Below, piece by piece: positions 6,253 to 8,689 of a stretch of 8,689 nt of DNA. Both the position numbers and the translations under genes were made by a program. Within the stretch, counting starts at the first letter, position 1. The number at the start of each line of letters is the position of its first letter. Below the pieces are notes generated by a model, which was not told the DNA's origin, ran no database searches, and saw only the letters and a list, made by a program, of their open reading frames with translations. The stretch spans positions 1-8,689 of the forward strand of contig CAMJWQ010000130.1 in assembly GCA_946409475.1 (NCBI GenBank), in the 5' to 3' direction. Origin of the DNA: an uncultured Lachnospiraceae bacterium (GTDB taxonomy: Bacteria; Bacillota; Clostridia; Lachnospirales; Lachnospiraceae).

Positions 6253-6298
6253 AGGCAGTATGCCTATAAATTTCATAGCAGTTTCGTCAAGATGCTAT
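6253..6298 (+). terminator. Two small hairpins after the cyclase gene, possible weak terminator
   Basis: Directly after the stop codon AGGCA (6253-6257) pairs with TGCCT (6261-6265) around a 3-nt loop. A second perfect stem, ATAGCA (6275-6280) with TGCTAT (6293-6298), follows and is trailed by ACTTTGTCTTAAATTTT. Neither has a strong GC stem with a clean U-run, so termination may be partial and read-through into the ATPase gene is possible. Confidence 0.3.
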
Positions 6299-6357
6299 AC
6301 TTTGTCTTAAATTTTCGCCTGCGTAGGCACTTATCACAAGCGAATTAAAAATCTTTG

Positions 6358-6363
6358 TATAAT
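6358..6363 (+). promoter_or_regulatory. Possible -10 box for the ABC ATPase gene
   Basis: A perfect TATAAT lies about 85 nt before the ATG at 6448. The best upstream match, TCACAA at 6334-6339 with an 18-nt spacer, is a poor -35. The promoter may need an activator. Confidence 0.4.
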
Positions 6364-6403
6364 AGTGGTATGGAAGACAAAAAGCTTTTGGGATATACTT
6401 TAG

Positions 6404-6422
6404 TTAATCAACAGTTGTTAAA
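6404..6422. promoter_or_regulatory. Imperfect palindrome between promoter and ATPase start
   Basis: TTAATCAAC (6404-6412) and GTTGTTAAA (6414-6422) form an inverted repeat around one central base, pairing at 7 of 9 positions with CAAC/GTTG at the core. It lies downstream of the likely -10 box and 13 nt before the ribosome binding site, where a bound repressor would block transcription. The regulator is unknown; the downstream CdaR-type protein is one candidate. Confidence 0.3.
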
Positions 6423-6447
6423 CGGTAAATAATTAGGAGGAATCATA

Positions 6448-7560
6448 ATGGCAAGTTTATCATTGAAAAATATTACGAAAGTATATCCAAATGGATTTGA
6501 AGCGGTAAAAGACTTTAATCTTGAGATTGAAGACAAGGAATTCATTATATTTGTCGGTCCTTCAGGATGCGGTAAATCTACGACACTTCGTATGATTGCC
6601 GGTCTCGAAGATATCACTGCAGGAGAATTAAGAATAGGAGATAAGGTAGTAAATGATGTGGAACCGAAAGACAGGGATATCGCAATGGTATTTCAAAATT
6701 ATGCCTTGTATCCCCATATGACAGTATATGATAATATGGCTTTTGGATTAAAATTAAGAAAAGTACCAAAGGATGAAATTGATAAAATGGTGAGGGAAGC
6801 TGCAAAAGTGTTGGATCTTAGCCAGCTGTTAGACCGCAGGCCCAAAGCATTATCCGGTGGACAAAGACAGCGTGTGGCCATGGGACGTGCTTATGTACGT
6901 AATCCAAAGGTATTTTTAATGGATGAACCTTTATCCAACCTGGATGCTAAATTGAGAGTACAGATGCGTATTGAAATTGCTAAATTACATCAGAGACTGG
7001 GAACCACCATCATATACGTTACTCATGACCAGACGGAAGCCATGACCTTGGGAACCAGGATCGTAGTAATGAAGGACGGCGTTATCCAACAGGTGGATAC
7101 ACCGCAGAATTTATATGATAAGCCCTGCAATTTATTTGTTGCCGGATTCATGGGCTCACCCCAAATGAATTTCTTAGATGCGACCTGCGATGTTCAGGGA
7201 AACATGGTAGTATTAAAAGCGGCCGGAATCAGTATCCCCTTACCTCCTGCAAAATCTAAAAAATTAATAGACGGCGGTTATGCAGGCAAAACCGTTGTGA
7301 TGGGTATTCGGCCTGAAGATGTGTATGATTCGGAAATGTTTATTGAATCTTCTCCGAACAGTGTGTTTGAAGCAACGATTAAGGTTTATGAATTGTTAGG
7401 TGCGGAGGTTTACTTATATTTTGATATTAATGAATATTCCATGACTGCCAGAGTGGATCCTCGTACGGTAGCCAGACCGGGCGATAGCGTAAAATTTGCA
7501 TTGGATATAGAAAAGGTTCACGTATTTGATAAAGAAACGACGAATACCATAACAAATTAG
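6448..7560 (+). CDS. msmX: Sugar ABC transporter ATP-binding protein (MsmX/UgpC/MalK family)
   Basis: This cytoplasmic ATPase drives import through CUT1-type carbohydrate ABC transporters. At 370 residues it has the normal length and all motifs: Walker A GPSGCGKST (37-45), Q-loop Gln83 in VFQNYALYPH, signature LSGGQ (135-139), Walker B VFLMDE (155-160) with catalytic Glu160, D-loop SNLD (163-166) and switch His193 in VTHDQ. After about residue 235 comes the TOBE/OB regulatory domain typical of MalK-like subunits, including GIRPEDV. An AGGAGG ribosome binding site lies 7 nt before the ATG. No permease or binding-protein gene adjoins it and a strong terminator follows directly, so it is a single-gene unit. 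In Firmicutes such orphan ATPases (MsmX, MsmK) can serve several sugar importers that lack their own; that sharing is inferred here. The substrate cannot be read from the sequence, and UgpC naming does not imply glycerol phosphate transport. Confidence 0.93.
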   Translation: MASLSLKNITKVYPNGFEAVKDFNLEIEDKEFIIFVGPSGCGKSTTLRMIAGLEDITAGELRIGDKVVNDVEPKDRDIAMVFQNYALYPHMTVYDNMAFGLKLRKVPKDEIDKMVREAAKVLDLSQLLDRRPKALSGGQRQRVAMGRAYVRNPKVFLMDEPLSNLDAKLRVQMRIEIAKLHQRLGTTIIYVTHDQTEAMTLGTRIVVMKDGVIQQVDTPQNLYDKPCNLFVAGFMGSPQMNFLDATCDVQGNMVVLKAAGISIPLPPAKSKKLIDGGYAGKTVVMGIRPEDVYDSEMFIESSPNSVFEATIKVYELLGAEVYLYFDINEYSMTARVDPRTVARPGDSVKFALDIEKVHVFDKETTNTITN

Positions 7561-7575
7561 TGGCGGAGTATAGTA

Positions 7576-7618
7576 AGAGGATATCTTAAAAGCCTTCTTT
7601 TAAGATATCCTCTTTTTA
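7576..7618 (+). terminator. Strong intrinsic terminator of the ABC ATPase gene
   Basis: A perfect 16-bp stem, AGAGGATATCTTAAAA (7576-7591) with TTTTAAGATATCCTCT (7598-7613), encloses a 6-nt loop, and TTTTT follows at 7613-7617. It starts 15 nt after the stop codon. It is the clearest terminator in the window and separates the ATPase gene from the regulator gene. Confidence 0.9.
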
Positions 7619-7620
7619 CT

Positions 7621-7651
7621 CTATAGGGCGTTTAACACCCTGATCCTATAG
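7621..7651. repeat. Inverted repeat upstream of the CdaR-family gene
   Basis: CTATAGG (7621-7627) and CCTATAG (7645-7651) form a perfect 7-bp inverted repeat with a 17-nt spacer, directly after the terminator. Inside it, AGGG and CCCT could pair instead. A further imperfect pair, GTATGTTT (7661-7668) with AAACCATAC (7676-7684), follows. All lie 5' of the promoter at 7711, so they would act as DNA sites or as structure in read-through RNA. Function unknown. Confidence 0.35.
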
Positions 7652-7710
7652 AAGAATGGCGTATGTTTTAGGATGAAACCATACAAGAGCTGCAGAAGAG
7701 ATTTTTTAAC

Positions 7711-7739
7711 TTGAAACACGGAAAAATATATCTTATGAT
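7711..7739 (+). promoter_or_regulatory. Putative SigA promoter of the CdaR-family gene
   Basis: TTGAAA (7711-7716) and TATGAT (7734-7739) are separated by exactly 17 nt. The implied transcript start is about 20 nt before the ATG at 7766, so the leader is short and just includes the ribosome binding site AAAGGA (7751-7756). Confidence 0.65.
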
Positions 7740-7765
7740 ATAAAAAAGATAAAGGATGTGAAGGC

Positions 7766-8689
7766 ATGATAGCAAATCAGATTTTACAGAACAGTATTGA
7801 TGAATTAAAGGCGATTACGAAAGTGGATTTTTGTATTATGGATTTGGAAGGAATAGCGATTGCTTCAACCTTTGATAATACGGATATCAATTATAATATC
7901 ATTCAATCTTTTGTAAGCTCATTGGCAGAAAGCCAGGTAATCCAGGGGCATCACCTTCTTAAGATCTTTGACGGCGACCAATTGGAATATATCTTAATTT
8001 CCAGGGGCTCTTATGAAGATGCTTATATTATGGGAAAAGTAGCCGTTTGTCAAATTCAGAATCTAATCATAGCCTATCGGGAAAGATTTGATAAAAACAA
8101 CTTTTTCCAAAATTTGATTTTAGATAATCTGTTACTGGTAGATATTTACAACAGAGCAAAAAAGCTTCATATACCGATTGAAGCTTTAAGAGTTGTTTTT
8201 ATTATTGAGACAAAGAATGAGAAAGATAATCTGGCGATGGAAACGGTAAAGGGCTTATTTGCTGCCATTTCCGGGCATTTTATTACTGCTGTTGATGAAA
8301 AAAACATTATTTTAGTGAAGGAAATGAAAGAAACGGAAACCTATGAAGATTTGGAAATGACAGCTAAGATGCTTGTAGATATGCTTAACAGTGAGGCGAT
8401 GAGCAAGGTTCGCGTTGCCTACGGAACAATAGTAAAAGAAATAAAAGAAATATCAAAGTCTTATAAGGAAGCAAAAATGGCTCTTGATGTGGGAAATATT
8501 TTCTATAATGAAAGAAATACCATTGCTTATAATTCTCTGGGCATCGGGCGTCTGATTTATCAGCTGCCTGTAAATTTATGCGAAATTTTTATAAAAGAAA
8601 TCTTTGGAGACCATATTCCCGATAATTTAGATGAGGAAACCTTAATAACCGTTAACCGCTTCTTTGAAAACAATCTAAACGTATCGGAA
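7766..8689 (+). CDS. CdaR/PucR-family transcriptional regulator (3' end cut by window edge)
   Basis: The open frame begins at an ATG with AAAGGA 9 nt upstream and a good promoter, and runs 308 codons to the window edge without a stop. I translated it directly. Residues 1-100 (for example CIMDLEGIAIAS, 23-34) look like a small ligand-sensing domain of roadblock or diacid-recognition type. Residues about 140-245 resemble the degenerate GGDEF-like domain of CdaR regulators, with VRVAYGTIVKEIKEIS and SYKEAKMALDVG (232-243). The last residues, TVNRFFENNLNVSE, match the start of the C-terminal helix-turn-helix region, which usually continues as a PucR-type HTH; that part is outside the window. This GGDEF-like domain is not a cyclase. 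CdaR relatives control sugar-acid or other carbon genes. Position after a sugar-transport ATPase suggests control of carbohydrate uptake, but the ligand and targets are unknown. Confidence 0.82.
   Translation, partial: MIANQILQNSIDELKAITKVDFCIMDLEGIAIASTFDNTDINYNIIQSFVSSLAESQVIQGHHLLKIFDGDQLEYILISRGSYEDAYIMGKVAVCQIQNLIIAYRERFDKNNFFQNLILDNLLLVDIYNRAKKLHIPIEALRVVFIIETKNEKDNLAMETVKGLFAAISGHFITAVDEKNIILVKEMKETETYEDLEMTAKMLVDMLNSEAMSKVRVAYGTIVKEIKEISKSYKEAKMALDVGNIFYNERNTIAYNSLGIGRLIYQLPVNLCEIFIKEIFGDHIPDNLDEETLITVNRFFENNLNVSE

Noticed and set aside
7819..7831. A 13-nt identity, GAAAGTGGATTTT, between spacer 2 (158-170) and the CdaR-family gene, suggesting self-targeting
   Set aside because: The match starts at spacer position 8, missing most of the PAM-side seed, and diverges straight after. 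A 13-mer match is not surprising in AT-rich DNA.

Overview
The window looks like an AT-rich chromosomal segment of a low-GC Gram-positive anaerobe, most likely a clostridium of the Lachnospiraceae type. The grounds are purine-rich GGAGG-like ribosome binding sites, SigA-type TTGAxx-17-TATAAT promoters, U-tailed terminators, and the style of the encoded proteins (LdhA-type D-lactate dehydrogenase, XylB, YesL/DUF624, an MsmX/UgpC-type ATPase and a CdaR-family regulator). This is inference from composition and protein families; no species is claimed.

Layout: (1) 1-52 is an AT-rich stretch, probably the leader end of a CRISPR locus. (2) 53-1077 is a subtype I-C-like CRISPR array with 16 repeats of 32 nt (15 identical, the last one degenerate) and 15 different spacers of 34-35 nt. 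The degenerate repeat is on the right, so the leader, and probably the cas genes, lie to the left, outside the window. (3) 1078-1274 has no gene but holds a strong imperfect hairpin. (4) 1275-2270 (+) is a D-lactate dehydrogenase-type gene. (5) 2400-3869 (-) is a convergent xylulokinase, with a shared terminator-like hairpin between the two. (6) 3870-4087 is a divergent promoter region with a perfect CAATATT/AATATTG palindrome. (7) 4088-6252 (+) is a two-gene operon: a YesL-family membrane protein followed 14 nt later by a membrane-anchored diguanylate cyclase with an extracytoplasmic sensor region. (8) 6448-7560 (+) is a stand-alone sugar ABC-transporter ATPase with a strong terminator. (9) 7766 to the window end (+) is a CdaR/PucR-type regulator, cut by the window edge before its DNA-binding domain.

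How it fits together: apart from the phage-defence array, the theme is carbohydrate use. XylB phosphorylates xylulose for the pentose phosphate pathway, the orphan ATPase probably energises one or more sugar ABC importers encoded elsewhere, YesL proteins usually travel with such importers, the CdaR-type protein probably senses a small molecule, and LdhA disposes of pyruvate and NADH as D-lactate. The diguanylate cyclase adds a c-di-GMP output to the YesL operon. I see no clearly new system. The most informative unexplained parts are the spacer contents (several read as phage gene starts or ATPase motifs), the structured element just after the array, the G7 tract at the start of the cyclase gene, and the YesL-cyclase pairing.
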